Positions 8,565-16,929 of a stretch of DNA of 64,000 nt are shown in pieces; position 1 is the first letter of the stretch; each line of letters begins with the position of its first letter. This stretch comes from Zongyangia gallinarum (lineage in GTDB: Bacteria; Bacillota; Clostridia; Oscillospirales; Ruminococcaceae). Location of the stretch: positions 1 to 64,000 of the forward strand of contig CAJFQY010000008.1 of NCBI GenBank assembly GCA_904419315.1, read 5' to 3'. The position numbers and the translations under genes are program-made. The notes below the pieces were generated by a model. The model had not been told where the DNA came from and did not search any database. It worked only from the letters and a program-made list of their open reading frames with translations.

Positions 8565-8974
8565 AAAATCTTAGGTTCGCGGGGATCTTATTCGCGGTTG
8601 TGATCCTTTTTGCAGGCTGTATTCCTTCTCAAACTCCGTCTGCATCCACTGCCTCCGCCCCCATTCTGGAGGAGATTGATTCCTGGCCGGTCAATACCTA
8701 CACCCAATCCATCCCCAAACCTGAATCGGGCACCCCTCAATTTCAGATTTTCGACGAAGAGAAGGGCTATTATGCCATCACCTTAGAAATTGAGGATCGA
8801 GCCCAGGGTGAGGCCTATCTGCAAACTCTGTCCTCCCAGGGCTTTCGAGAAATAGCCGGGGAATCTGAGAAAACCGCCATTGGCCAAATATATCGCAAAG
8901 AAAACCTTTGGTTAAGCGTCAGTGTCTCTGACCATGCTCTTGGGATCTATGTTGCGCTGGAACAGGATTACTAA
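8561..8974 (+). CDS. Small secreted lipoprotein
   Basis: 137 residues beginning with GTG. A short hydrophobic signal ends in the lipobox LFAGC (Cys about residue 20), so the mature protein should be lipid-anchored outside the membrane. The rest is a soluble domain of about 100 residues with no family I recognise. An AAAGGGG ribosome binding site lies inside the upstream XRE gene. Probable partner of that regulator. Confidence 0.8.
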   Translation: MKNLRFAGILFAVVILFAGCIPSQTPSASTASAPILEEIDSWPVNTYTQSIPKPESGTPQFQIFDEEKGYYAITLEIEDRAQGEAYLQTLSSQGFREIAGESEKTAIGQIYRKENLWLSVSVSDHALGIYVALEQDY

Positions 8975-9024
8975 GGCCAATATTCATCTGATTCCATCTG
9001 TTTTTCCCATCTGGATAAAAACAA

Positions 9025-9052
9025 AAGGGAGGTCCCCCACGGGACCTCCCTT
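9025..9052. terminator. Bidirectional terminator
   Basis: A 12-bp perfect stem (9025-9036 with 9041-9052, core GGGAGGTCCC) has a 4-nt loop and T-rich runs on both strands. It separates the plus-strand lipoprotein from the minus-strand rlmA operon. Confidence 0.8.
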
Positions 9053-9061
9053 CTTATATGG

Positions 9062-9886
9062 TCAAGATGTTTTCTTTAACAGATGGATCTCAAACTGGAT
9101 CGGAGTGGACAGTGTATGTAAGCTCTCCAGTCTTTGGCATCCCTCTTTGGGCGACTTCCAGTAGTAAGGGGTCATCATAAAGAGATGGGCAATGTCTTCT
9201 TTGCTCTCAAGCCGCATTTCTCCCGAGACACGGATGACTTCCAGCGGGGAAAAGCCCTCTAACACAAAGGAATTTTTCTCATTTTCATAGGGCGCGTTAT
9301 AAAGGATCTCTTTGAGACCAAAGAGATGCCGGGGACCTGGCGCTCCGATAGCCAGAACGCCGCCGGGTCGAAGCACCCGGTAAAACTCCCGGTCTGCCAC
9401 CGGCGCAAAAATATTCATCACCATATCCGCGGTTTGGTCGAACAGGGGCAGCGCAAAGATACTGGCCGCCAGAAACCGGACGCCTGGCTCCCGTTTGGCC
9501 GCATAGCGCAGGGCGAATTTAGAAAGGTCAACCCCCACCAGATCTCCCCACCGACCCGCCTGCTGCAATGCAGAAAAGATGCCGGCGGTGTAGTAGCCCT
9601 CCCCGCAGCCGGCATCCACCAAAGTACCGTCCTGCGGCAGATATTTTAGGACCTGGGCAGACAGGGCGTCCAACAGGATCCGGTAGTGATCCCCTGCGAA
9701 GAATCGGTTGCGGGCACGTGCCATATCCTGGTTGTCCCCCGGCGTTTTGCCATGGCGGCGGCCGGAAAGGATCAGGTTGCAGTATCCTTCCCGGGACAGG
9801 TCAAAACTGTGTCCTTTTTTGCAGCGATAGCTTCTCTGCTGCAAAAACAGCGGCTCTCCGCAGACCGGACAGCGAAGGGATGTCAT
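9062..9886 (-). CDS. rlmA: 23S rRNA guanine-N1 methyltransferase, RlmA family
   Basis: 274 residues from ATG 9886, which follows AGGGAGGAAG. The N-terminus has the zinc knuckle of RlmA proteins (CPVC, then CKKGH: C6, C9, C22, H26). The SAM-binding motif is DAGCGEGYYT, and VMNIFAPV and VLRPGGVLAIGAPG complete a class I methyltransferase. The family methylates G745 or G748 of 23S rRNA; Gram-positive homologues affect macrolide/tylosin response. Which guanine is modified here cannot be read from sequence. Last gene of a three-gene minus-strand operon, 13 bases after sfsA. Confidence 0.88.
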   Translation of the reverse strand: MTSLRCPVCGEPLFLQQRSYRCKKGHSFDLSREGYCNLILSGRRHGKTPGDNQDMARARNRFFAGDHYRILLDALSAQVLKYLPQDGTLVDAGCGEGYYTAGIFSALQQAGRWGDLVGVDLSKFALRYAAKREPGVRFLAASIFALPLFDQTADMVMNIFAPVADREFYRVLRPGGVLAIGAPGPRHLFGLKEILYNAPYENEKNSFVLEGFSPLEVIRVSGEMRLESKEDIAHLFMMTPYYWKSPKEGCQRLESLHTLSTPIQFEIHLLKKTS

Positions 9887-9899
9887 GTTTCTTCCTCCC

Positions 9900-10595
9900 T
9901 CAAAGCTTGATAGGGACCCTCTGTCCCAAAACGATTTCTTCCGGGGAAACCTGGCAATTATAGGCCAACAGGCGGACTCCTTCGCCTGCCGCCTGCCGCA
10001 GTGCCTGACCAAAGTCGGGATGAGTTCGGTCGTTAGGGGCAAAGAAACGGGCGGGAGACAGCTGGATGACAAAGACAGCATAGGCGAGATACCCTTCCTT
10101 GGCGGCATCCACCAGCTCCCGGAGATGCTTGACCCCCCGTTCGGTGGGGGCGTCAGGGAAATAGACGGCGCCGTCCTCCTCCAGGGTGACCCCCTTCACC
10201 TCCACAAAAGCAGACTGCCCAGGCCCTTCCAGGTAGAAATCGAAACGGGAGTCCCTGTAGACAGTTTCCGGCCGGATCAAGGACAGAGGGCCTGGTAGGC
10301 CGGGAAGCTGTCCCCCGGCGGAGAGCCACTCCCCCAGCACCTTGTTAGGCGCCTGGGAATCCATGTTGATGAGCAGGCCCGCCTTGTCCACCGCGATGAG
10401 GGAAAATGGGGTTTTGCGGTGGGGATTCCGGCTTTTTTCCAGATATACTGTAACGCCGGGGATCAGCAGCTCCCGGCATCTTCCCGTATTTTTGACATGG
10501 GCTACAACCCGCTCCCCCCACTCCGTTTCACAATAGGCGATAAACCGGTTGGGACGTTCTAAAAAGCGTGCTGGAATGATCTCTTTGTATCTCAC
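9900..10595 (-). CDS. sfsA: SfsA family DNA/RNA nuclease-like protein
   Basis: 231 residues, the usual SfsA length, matching throughout (N-terminal RFLERPNRFIAYC, central VKNTGRCRELLIPG, C-terminal FVEVKGVTLE). The E-V-K motif resembles the PD-(D/E)xK nuclease core. E. coli SfsA is named for sugar fermentation stimulation, but its molecular role is not settled. The start ATG overlaps the stop of the upstream gene by 4 bases. Confidence 0.93.
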   Translation of the reverse strand: MRYKEIIPARFLERPNRFIAYCETEWGERVVAHVKNTGRCRELLIPGVTVYLEKSRNPHRKTPFSLIAVDKAGLLINMDSQAPNKVLGEWLSAGGQLPGLPGPLSLIRPETVYRDSRFDFYLEGPGQSAFVEVKGVTLEEDGAVYFPDAPTERGVKHLRELVDAAKEGYLAYAVFVIQLSPARFFAPNDRTHPDFGQALRQAAGEGVRLLAYNCQVSPEEIVLGQRVPIKL

Positions 10596-10993
10596 TGGGC
10601 GTCGTCCTCACACTCCAGGAGGATGCGGAAAACAGGCTCCACCACACCAAAGCAGAGGCTTGTGTCGTTAAAATACTTCGGTTTTAGGTCACAGCACATA
10701 TCCGTGCCCATCTCCTGACGCACCCTGTCGATAAATCGGGTGACATGCTCCTTGAGTTCCGGACATCCGTGGGCATCAGTCTGGATATAGCGGGCGCTGA
10801 TGGCGGCAATTCCACCGGAGATCGCGCCGCAGACACTGCCGCACTGCATGCCGCCGCAGAATCCTCCAATGAGGTGGAAGGATTTTTCGTCAAGTCCTAG
10901 ATTCCATAGGTCGTTTGCCGCATAGAGCACTGCCTCTGAACAGGTCAGCCCTCGATCCAGATAGTATTGTTTTACGGTTTCAAGCTGTGTCAT
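10592..10993 (-). CDS. C_GCAxxG_C_C family redox-like protein
   Basis: 133 residues from ATG 10993. Conserved cysteines occur in the family order: LTCSEAVL near residue 18, then FCGGMQCGSVCGAISGG, then MCCDLKP and a late Cys. Members of this family are small and often sit beside redox or metal enzymes in anaerobes; the function is unproven. First gene of the operon with sfsA and rlmA. Upstream on the minus strand, an extended -10 (TGCTATAAT) lies near 11085-11093. Confidence 0.85.
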   Translation of the reverse strand: MTQLETVKQYYLDRGLTCSEAVLYAANDLWNLGLDEKSFHLIGGFCGGMQCGSVCGAISGGIAAISARYIQTDAHGCPELKEHVTRFIDRVRQEMGTDMCCDLKPKYFNDTSLCFGVVEPVFRILLECEDDAQ

Positions 10994-11294
10994 GATACGC
11001 TCCCTCCCGCCGCTTGCCGCGGCTGCATTTTTTTGCAAATGGCATTCACACCATCTGCAGATGATAAAAGCTTATAGCAATATTATAGCATAAAACCGCA
11101 AAAGGATGGGCTGCTTCCTGATTTTTGTCCAACGGGAGTAAAATTGTCTGAATCCAAACAATGAAGCCGTAAGTTTGAAGGACAATCCTGGGATTTCGCC
11201 TGAATTTTCGTCAAGAAAACTGTGCAACTACACAGAAATGTGTTAGAATATGGTTTGGAAAAAAAGAAACAATACACCAAGGAGTGTGTAAGGA
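10994..11294. other. Divergent promoter region
   Basis: About 300 bases without a gene. It holds an extended -10 (TGCTATAAT) near 11085-11093 for the minus-strand operon. Towards the plus-strand GNAT there is a TAGAAT -10 near 11243 and a small dyad CTGTG-N6-CACAG at 11220-11235. Nothing else is recognised. Confidence 0.5.
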
Positions 11295-11786
11295 ATGCAA
11301 ATCCGTCTGAAAACTGTAACGAATGAGAATGATATTGCCCTCGCTGCCCAGCTGGCACGGGAAATCTGGCATGAGCATTATGACGCCCTGCTTGGTTCGG
11401 CCCAGGTGGACTATATGCTCTCCCATTTTCAAAGCGAAACCGCTATCAAGGAGCAGATTGGCAAAGGCACCGTCTATCTGCTGGCCTATTGGGATGACGA
11501 GCCGGCAGGCTACTGCGCTTACCGGCCGGAGGAGGAGCGGATGTTCCTCTCAAAAATTTACGTTAAAAACGACCTGCGGGGCCGGGGGATCGGCAAGGCT
11601 TTCTTTGACTACGTAGAAGGCCAATCCAACGGCAAAAAATCGGTATATCTGACCGTCAACAAACACAATGACCATTCCATCGCCGTCTATAAAAGGGTAG
11701 GCTTTTCCGTCGCAGACCAGGTCAAAACAGATATCGGCGAAGGCTACTACATGGACGACTATATTATGGAAAAGGCTCTGGCCTAA
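11295..11786 (+). CDS. GNAT family N-acetyltransferase
   Basis: 163 residues with the GNAT acetyl-CoA site: YVKNDLRGRGIGKAFFDY (R/Q-x-x-G-x-G/A pattern) around residues 92-112 and a late NKHNDHSIAVYKRVGF segment. It is 18 bases upstream of fabV, so the two form an operon. The substrate is unknown. A ribosome binding site (GTAAGGA) precedes the ATG. Confidence 0.87.
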   Translation: MQIRLKTVTNENDIALAAQLAREIWHEHYDALLGSAQVDYMLSHFQSETAIKEQIGKGTVYLLAYWDDEPAGYCAYRPEEERMFLSKIYVKNDLRGRGIGKAFFDYVEGQSNGKKSVYLTVNKHNDHSIAVYKRVGFSVADQVKTDIGEGYYMDDYIMEKALA

Positions 11787-11804
11787 CAGCAAAGGAGTTT
11801 CACT

Positions 11805-12992
11805 ATGATCATCGAACCGAAAATCAGAGGCTTTATCTGCACCACCTCCCATCCAGTGGGCTGTGAAGAAAATGTCCGCCGGCAGATCGCCTATGTCAAA
11901 AAACAGGGGAAAACCAATGGCCCTAAAAAGGTGCTGGTCATCGGCGCCTCGGCAGGCTATGGCCTTTCTTCCCGGATTGAAGCGGCTTTTGGCTGCGGCG
12001 CCGCCACCATCGGCGTCATCTTTGACAAGCCTGCCAGCGGCAAGCGTACCGGCACCGCAGGCTGGTACAACACCGCCGCCTTCGAAAAATGCGCCGCGGA
12101 GGAAGGCCTTTATGCCAAAACCATTAACGGGGACGCTTTTTCTAAAGCGGTAAAGGAAGAAACCATTGCCCTGATCCGGAAGGATCTGGGACAGGTGGAT
12201 ATGGTGGTCTATTCCCTGGCAGCACCCCGGCGGGCTATGGAGGATGGCACCGTCTATTCTTCTGTGCTCAAAACGACAGGGGAAGCTTATACCAACAAGA
12301 CCATTGATCTGAAAACCCGCACCATTTCTGACGTGACCATTGAACCGGCCACCGAGGAGGAAATCCACAATACCGTCAAGGTCATGGGCGGCGAGGACTG
12401 GGAGGATTGGATCCGTGCCCTGCGCGGCGCGGGCGTTCTGGCCCAGGGCGCCATTACCCTGGCCTATTCCTACATCGGGCCCCAGCTGACCCATCCCATG
12501 TACTATGACGGCTCCATCGGCGCCGCCAAACAGCATCTCTATGAAACAGCCCGCCGCCTGACGGCAAGCGATCTGGACGTGCAGGCCTATGTGTCGGTCA
12601 ATAAGGCCCTGGTCACCCAGTCCAGCGCCGCTATCCCCATTGTGCCGCTGTATATCTCGATCCTCTACAAAATCATGAAGAAAGCCGGTACCCACGAGGG
12701 ATGCATCCAGCAGATGGAACGTCTTTTCCGGGAAAAGCTCTTTGGAAACCAGGGTCCTGTGGTAGACGAAAACCAGCTGATTCGGATGGACGACTGGGAG
12801 ATGCGGGAGGAAATCCAGCAGGAGGTGGCCCAGGACTGGGAGTCCGTGGACACCGCTACAGTACAGTCTCTCTGTGACATCGACGGCTACTGGGAGGATT
12901 TCTACCAGATTTTCGGCTTTGCCGTCCCTGGGGTGGATTATGATGCTGATGTGGAAATCCAGGTGGACATTCCCAGCATTTCTGCCCAGTAA
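11805..12992 (+). CDS. fabV: Trans-2-enoyl-CoA/enoyl-ACP reductase FabV
   Basis: 395 residues, the normal FabV length. It reduces enoyl-thioesters with NADH in fatty acid elongation or butyrate-type metabolism. Visible are the nucleotide-binding VLVIGASAGYGLSSRI near residue 45 and the diagnostic Y-x8-K motif (Y233, K242). FabV is triclosan-insensitive in studied species, unlike FabI. An AAAGGAG ribosome binding site sits before the ATG. The hairpin at 13021-13052 ends the operon. Confidence 0.95.
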   Translation: MIIEPKIRGFICTTSHPVGCEENVRRQIAYVKKQGKTNGPKKVLVIGASAGYGLSSRIEAAFGCGAATIGVIFDKPASGKRTGTAGWYNTAAFEKCAAEEGLYAKTINGDAFSKAVKEETIALIRKDLGQVDMVVYSLAAPRRAMEDGTVYSSVLKTTGEAYTNKTIDLKTRTISDVTIEPATEEEIHNTVKVMGGEDWEDWIRALRGAGVLAQGAITLAYSYIGPQLTHPMYYDGSIGAAKQHLYETARRLTASDLDVQAYVSVNKALVTQSSAAIPIVPLYISILYKIMKKAGTHEGCIQQMERLFREKLFGNQGPVVDENQLIRMDDWEMREEIQQEVAQDWESVDTATVQSLCDIDGYWEDFYQIFGFAVPGVDYDADVEIQVDIPSISAQ

Positions 12993-13020
12993 CCTGATAA
13001 TCTCCACCTTTTGCAACACA

Positions 13021-13052
13021 AAGGCGCAGGAAAAAATTTTTTCTGCGCCTTC
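13021..13052 (+). terminator. Terminator of the GNAT-fabV operon
   Basis: AAGGCGCAG and CTGCGCCTT arms enclose an A6/T6 stem, giving a long hairpin with one mismatch, followed by a T-rich stretch. Confidence 0.75.
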
Positions 13053-13131
13053 TTTCAGTCAAGGTTATTTTCTGCCAGATGGGGGACATGATAAGCCTTG
13101 TGCCGTCCCCCATACAAGGGAAAGGTGAAAA

Positions 13132-13296
13132 ATGGAAAGCATTACTTATACCGTCCGTCGCATTGACGGGGATTATGCCATCCTTGTCAGTGATGACGGC
13201 ATTGAAAATACCGTAGCACGGGCCCTGCTTCCCTTGGAGACAGATGAGGGGATGCGCCTTTTGTGGGAAAATTTCGTCTATACTTTGATCGACTGA
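13132..13296 (+). CDS. Small 54-residue protein, DUF3006-like
   Basis: ATG 13132 is preceded by AAAGGTG, and the frame encodes 54 residues (starts MESITYTVRRIDGDYAI, ends NFVYTLID). The pattern of a short beta-rich start, an acidic turn (VSDDGIENTV) and a leucine/proline-rich end resembles small DUF3006-type proteins, but the match is by eye only. It precedes cinA by 181 bases. The intervening DNA has small dyads (CCGCTTAAAGCGG near 13449-13461) but no clear terminator. Confidence 0.7.
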   Translation: MESITYTVRRIDGDYAILVSDDGIENTVARALLPLETDEGMRLLWENFVYTLID

Positions 13297-13477
13297 CCTA
13301 GTGGGATCTCCGGGCTCTAACTGCAAAAAGTTATATCATGTGAATCGTCAAACGATCTTTCACCGTCCCTCGCCCGGCTCTATAGAGTATCCGGCGATGG
13401 ACGGCGCGACTTCTCTATCTTTTGGGGAGATTTTAGTTCTATGAATACCGCTTAAAGCGGCGGAAGGGAGGATTCTT

Positions 13478-14725
13478 ATGAAAGCAGAAATTTTATGCGT
13501 GGGAACGGAACTGCTGCTGGGCGACATTGTCAACACCAATGCCGCCTATATTGCGAAGGAGCTGGCCAACCTAGGCATTGATGTTTATAACCAGGCGGTG
13601 GTTGGGGATAACCCTGATCGGCTCAAAGAGTCGCTGGAGCAGGCCTTCCAGCGCAACGACATTGTGGTGATGACCGGAGGGCTAGGGCCCACCTACGACG
13701 ATCTCACCAAGGAGACGGTGGCCCAGCTCTTTGGCAAAAAGATGGTCCTGCATCAGGAGTCTTTAGAGCGGATTGAACGCTTTTTCAAATATTACAACCG
13801 GGTCATGACCGAAAACAACCGTAAGCAGGCCTTTATGCCGGAGGGTGCTACTGTATTCCCCAACGATAATGGCACGGCGCCTGGGCTGGCAGTGGAGAAG
13901 GACGGAAAAATCGCCATTCTCCTTCCCGGACCGCCCAGAGAAATGACCCCTATGTTTAGCAGCTCGGTGGCGCCGTATCTCCAGCAGTTTTCCGGCAGCA
14001 CCCTGTATTCTTCCAACATCCATCTCTTCGGCATCGGCGAGTCTCAGGTGGAAACCATCCTTCGGGAGATGATGGTTTCCCACCGCAACCCCACCATTGC
14101 CCCCTATGCCAAGGAGGGGGAGGTCCGGCTCCGGGTAACCGCCAGCGCCAAGACCAAAGAAGAAGCCAAAGAGATGGTCCTCCCTGTGGTGGAACAGATC
14201 CGAGAGATCCTGGGAAAATATATCTATGGCATTGATGTGGGAGATCTGCAGACCGCCTTGGTCCAAAAGCTGACAGAAAAGAAAAAGAAGGTGGCCTGCG
14301 CGGAAAGCTGTACCGGCGGATATATCTCCAAACGGCTGACGGAAGTCCCAGGTGCTTCTCTGGTCTTTGACTGCGGGGTTTGCTCCTACGCCAACGAGAT
14401 CAAGGAGCGGGTACTGGGCGTTTCCCATGAGACCCTAGCCGCCCACGGCGCCGTTTCCAGAGAGACTGCCATGGAGATGGCCCAGGGGGTGCGGCTCCTT
14501 TCCGGCGCCGACATCGGCGTCTCCACCACCGGTATCGCGGGCCCCGGCGGAGGTTCAGAGGAAAAGCCGGTAGGGCTTGTCTATGTCGGTGTTTCCACCC
14601 CTTCCAGCTGTGAGGCTTTCGAGCTCCACCTGAGCCGGGGCTACAAGGAGGAGCGGGAGTACATCCGCTATCTGGCGGCCTCCCATGCCCTCTATCAGTG
14701 CCTGAAGGCACTGGAAAACCTCTGA
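13478..14725 (+). CDS. cinA: CinA, competence/damage-inducible protein with nicotinamide-nucleotide amidohydrolase domain
   Basis: 415 residues. The N-terminal molybdopterin-binding-like domain (about 1-170; MTGGLGPTYDDLTKE, LLPGPPREM) is fused to the C-terminal CinA/PncC domain (about 255-410; CAESCTGGYISKRLT, STTGIAGPGGGSEEKPVG). PncC-type domains deamidate NMN to NaMN in NAD salvage. A GGGAGG ribosome binding site precedes the ATG. Its stop overlaps the ATG of the next gene, a radical SAM enzyme, so translation is coupled. Confidence 0.95.
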   Translation: MKAEILCVGTELLLGDIVNTNAAYIAKELANLGIDVYNQAVVGDNPDRLKESLEQAFQRNDIVVMTGGLGPTYDDLTKETVAQLFGKKMVLHQESLERIERFFKYYNRVMTENNRKQAFMPEGATVFPNDNGTAPGLAVEKDGKIAILLPGPPREMTPMFSSSVAPYLQQFSGSTLYSSNIHLFGIGESQVETILREMMVSHRNPTIAPYAKEGEVRLRVTASAKTKEEAKEMVLPVVEQIREILGKYIYGIDVGDLQTALVQKLTEKKKKVACAESCTGGYISKRLTEVPGASLVFDCGVCSYANEIKERVLGVSHETLAAHGAVSRETAMEMAQGVRLLSGADIGVSTTGIAGPGGGSEEKPVGLVYVGVSTPSSCEAFELHLSRGYKEEREYIRYLAASHALYQCLKALENL

Positions 14726-15687
14726 TGGCAAGGCAGGAAAATCCCTTTCCCTATTCTCTGGACAATAAGCGCTATCACACCTATAACTACGAGCTGCAAA
14801 AGGTTTTTGGGGGAAAGGTGTGCAAGATATCCTTAAACGCGGGCTTCACCTGCCCCAACATTGACGGAACCCGGGGCGTTGGGGGCTGCACCTACTGTTC
14901 TAGCGCCGGCAGCGGTGACTTCGGGGGAAACCCAAAGGAGAGTATTCCGGAACAGTTTGAGAAAATCCGGGCCATGCTCTCTCAAAAATGGCCCCACTGC
15001 CGGTATATTCCCTATTTCCAAGCCCATACCAACACCTATGGCCCCCTGCCCTTGCTCCGGCGGCTCTTTGAGGAAGCCCTTTCCCTCCCCGGCGTGGTCG
15101 GTCTTTCCATCTCCACCCGGCCGGACTGCATCTCGGAGGAGACGGCGCGGTATCTGGGGGAGCTGGCCCAGCGCACCTATCTAACGGTAGAACTGGGGCT
15201 GCAAACCATCCACGATGAAACGGCCCGGCGGATCAACCGATGCCATACCTACAAAGAATTTTTGGAGGGCTACTCCCTGCTGCGGGAACAAAAGGTACCG
15301 GTGGTGGTTCACCTCATCGACGGCCTTCCCGGAGAAGACCGGGCCATGATGCTGGAAACGGCTAAGGCTGTCGCAGAACTGGATCTTTACGGGGTGAAGC
15401 TTCACCTGCTCCATCTGCTTCGAGGCACCAAAATGGCCCGGGAATACGAGGCGAAGCCCTTCCCTCTCCTTTCCCTGGAGGAATATGTGGATATTGTCTG
15501 TTCCCAGCTAGAACTGTTTCCTCCCCAGTTTGTCATGGGGCGGCTCACCGGAGACGGCGCCAAAGAGGATTTAATCGGCCCTCTGTGGAGTCTCAAAAAA
15601 TTTGTGGTCCTCAACGAAATCGATAAGGAGCTTCTCCGGCGGAATAGCTGGCAGGGAAAAGGGAGAAAAACAATACCAAAAGTATAA
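14725..15687 (+). CDS. mnmL: TIGR01212 radical SAM protein (YtqA/YhcC type), probable MnmL
   Basis: 320 residues from ATG 14725, overlapping the cinA stop (TGATG). The cluster-binding cysteines are FTCPNIDGTRGVGGCTYC around residues 42-58, the spacing typical of this family. The rest reads as a radical SAM barrel (ISTRPDCI, VELGLQTIHDETARRINR). In Bacillus subtilis the pair YtqA-YtqB has been linked to formation of mnm5s2U at the tRNA wobble position, and YtqA has been called MnmL. Here the next gene is a YtqB homologue, which supports that role. Confidence 0.85.
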   Translation: MARQENPFPYSLDNKRYHTYNYELQKVFGGKVCKISLNAGFTCPNIDGTRGVGGCTYCSSAGSGDFGGNPKESIPEQFEKIRAMLSQKWPHCRYIPYFQAHTNTYGPLPLLRRLFEEALSLPGVVGLSISTRPDCISEETARYLGELAQRTYLTVELGLQTIHDETARRINRCHTYKEFLEGYSLLREQKVPVVVHLIDGLPGEDRAMMLETAKAVAELDLYGVKLHLLHLLRGTKMAREYEAKPFPLLSLEEYVDIVCSQLELFPPQFVMGRLTGDGAKEDLIGPLWSLKKFVVLNEIDKELLRRNSWQGKGRKTIPKV

Positions 15688-15745
15688 ATCAGTAAAAATA
15701 ATACGAAAATTCAGAAGAATACTCCCTGCAAAAGGAGGAATCGCA

Positions 15746-16297
15746 TTGGAATCCATACTGGAGACGGCCAAAAAGCTGATCAGCGGCTCTATCCGGGAAG
15801 ACAGCATTGTAGCGGACTTCACCATGGGCAACGGCCACGACACCCTGTTTTTGGCGGGCCTTGTGCCGAAAGGAAAGGTCTATGCCTTTGATATCCAGCC
15901 CCAGGCGCTGGAAAATACCCGCGCGCTCCTGACACAGGAAGGAATGGAAGACCGGGTCACGCTGATTTTAGAAAGCCACGAACTTTCCAACCGGCATATC
16001 CCCTGCCCCATCGACGCTGGGATGTTCAACCTGGGCTATCTTCCCTACGGCGATCATGCGGTAACCACCCAGCTTTCCACCACCAAGCTGGCGGTGGAGC
16101 GGGCCGTTGCCATGCTTTCCCCTAAGGGATGCCTGCTCATCGTGGTCTATCCGGGGCACCCGGAAGGGGCCAGGGAGGGGGAGTATCTCACCCAATTTGC
16201 GGCGGGACTGGACAAAAAGTGCTATGACGCTCTCCTTCACCGGCTCATCAATGTGCCGGAATGCCCCTTTATTCTGGCTATCTGGCGGAGAAAATAA
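15746..16297 (+). CDS. mnmM: YtqB-type SAM methyltransferase, probable MnmM
   Basis: 183 residues starting at TTG 15746, chosen because AAAGGAGG ends 8 bases upstream. Class I methyltransferase signature: IVADFTMGNGHDTLFLA near the N-terminus, VYAFDIQPQAL, and MFNLGYLPYGDH, the last typical of YtqB/PF06962 proteins. In B. subtilis YtqB (MnmM) methylates 5-aminomethyl-2-thiouridine in tRNA. It lies 58 bases after the YtqA-like gene and probably shares its transcript. Confidence 0.85.
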   Translation: MESILETAKKLISGSIREDSIVADFTMGNGHDTLFLAGLVPKGKVYAFDIQPQALENTRALLTQEGMEDRVTLILESHELSNRHIPCPIDAGMFNLGYLPYGDHAVTTQLSTTKLAVERAVAMLSPKGCLLIVVYPGHPEGAREGEYLTQFAAGLDKKCYDALLHRLINVPECPFILAIWRRK

Positions 16298-16392
16298 TTA
16301 CATATAGTATAATTTAATAGAAATATATCAAAAATCAGAATTTTGGACAGTTGATGGCCGAATTCTGTAGAAATGACAGGTGGGAAGGAATC

Positions 16393-16890
16393 ATGGATCT
16401 TACATTGCGGCAGTTTGAAGAAAAAGATTTGCCCCAGATGACCGAAATTTGGAACGAAATTGTGATAGAGGGCATCAGCTTTCCCGGCGCAGAACCTCTC
16501 TCCCTTCAGGAGGCCGGGGAGATGTTCGCCTCCCAAACCCGCACCGTCTGCGCCCTCAACGGGGAGGAAGTCGTAGGCCTTTACATCCTTCATCCCAACA
16601 ATATAGGCCGGTGCGGGCATATTGCCAACGCTTCCTATGGGGTCAAGCAGGGACATCGGGGGGAGGGCATCGGGGAAAAGCTGGTGCTTCATTCTCTGAA
16701 CTCGCTGGAGGAGTGCGGTTTCCGGGGACTGCAGTTTAACGCTGTCGTGGCGACCAACCACAGGGCCATCGCCCTCTATGAGCGGCTGGGATTTGTCCGG
16801 GTGGGTGTGATCCCCGGCGGCTATCATCTGAAAAACGGCCAGTATGAGGATATCATCATCTTCTATCACGGCCTTCCGGAAAAGGCGTAA
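16393..16890 (+). CDS. GNAT family N-acetyltransferase
   Basis: 165 residues from ATG 16393 after GGGAAGGA. The GNAT core is clear: YGVKQGHRGEGIGEKLVLHSL (CoA loop) and NHRAIALYERLGFVRVGVIPG. It closely resembles phosphinothricin/L-amino-acid-type acetyltransferases of Bacillota. The substrate is unknown. Confidence 0.87.
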   Translation: MDLTLRQFEEKDLPQMTEIWNEIVIEGISFPGAEPLSLQEAGEMFASQTRTVCALNGEEVVGLYILHPNNIGRCGHIANASYGVKQGHRGEGIGEKLVLHSLNSLEECGFRGLQFNAVVATNHRAIALYERLGFVRVGVIPGGYHLKNGQYEDIIIFYHGLPEKA

Positions 16891-16891
16891 T

Positions 16892-16929
16892 AAAAAACAA
16901 GGGCCATCATACGATGGCCCTTGTTTTTT
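16892..16929. terminator. Bidirectional terminator
   Basis: A 17-bp stem with core CAAGGGCCATC and a 4-nt loop (16909-16912) has long A and T flanks, so it works in both directions. It overlaps the stop of the minus-strand cyclophilin gene. Confidence 0.9.

Noticed and set aside
11550..13019. 489-codon open frame antisense to fabV
   Set aside because: No ribosome binding site, and fabV on the plus strand is full length with all motifs. A high-GC antisense shadow.
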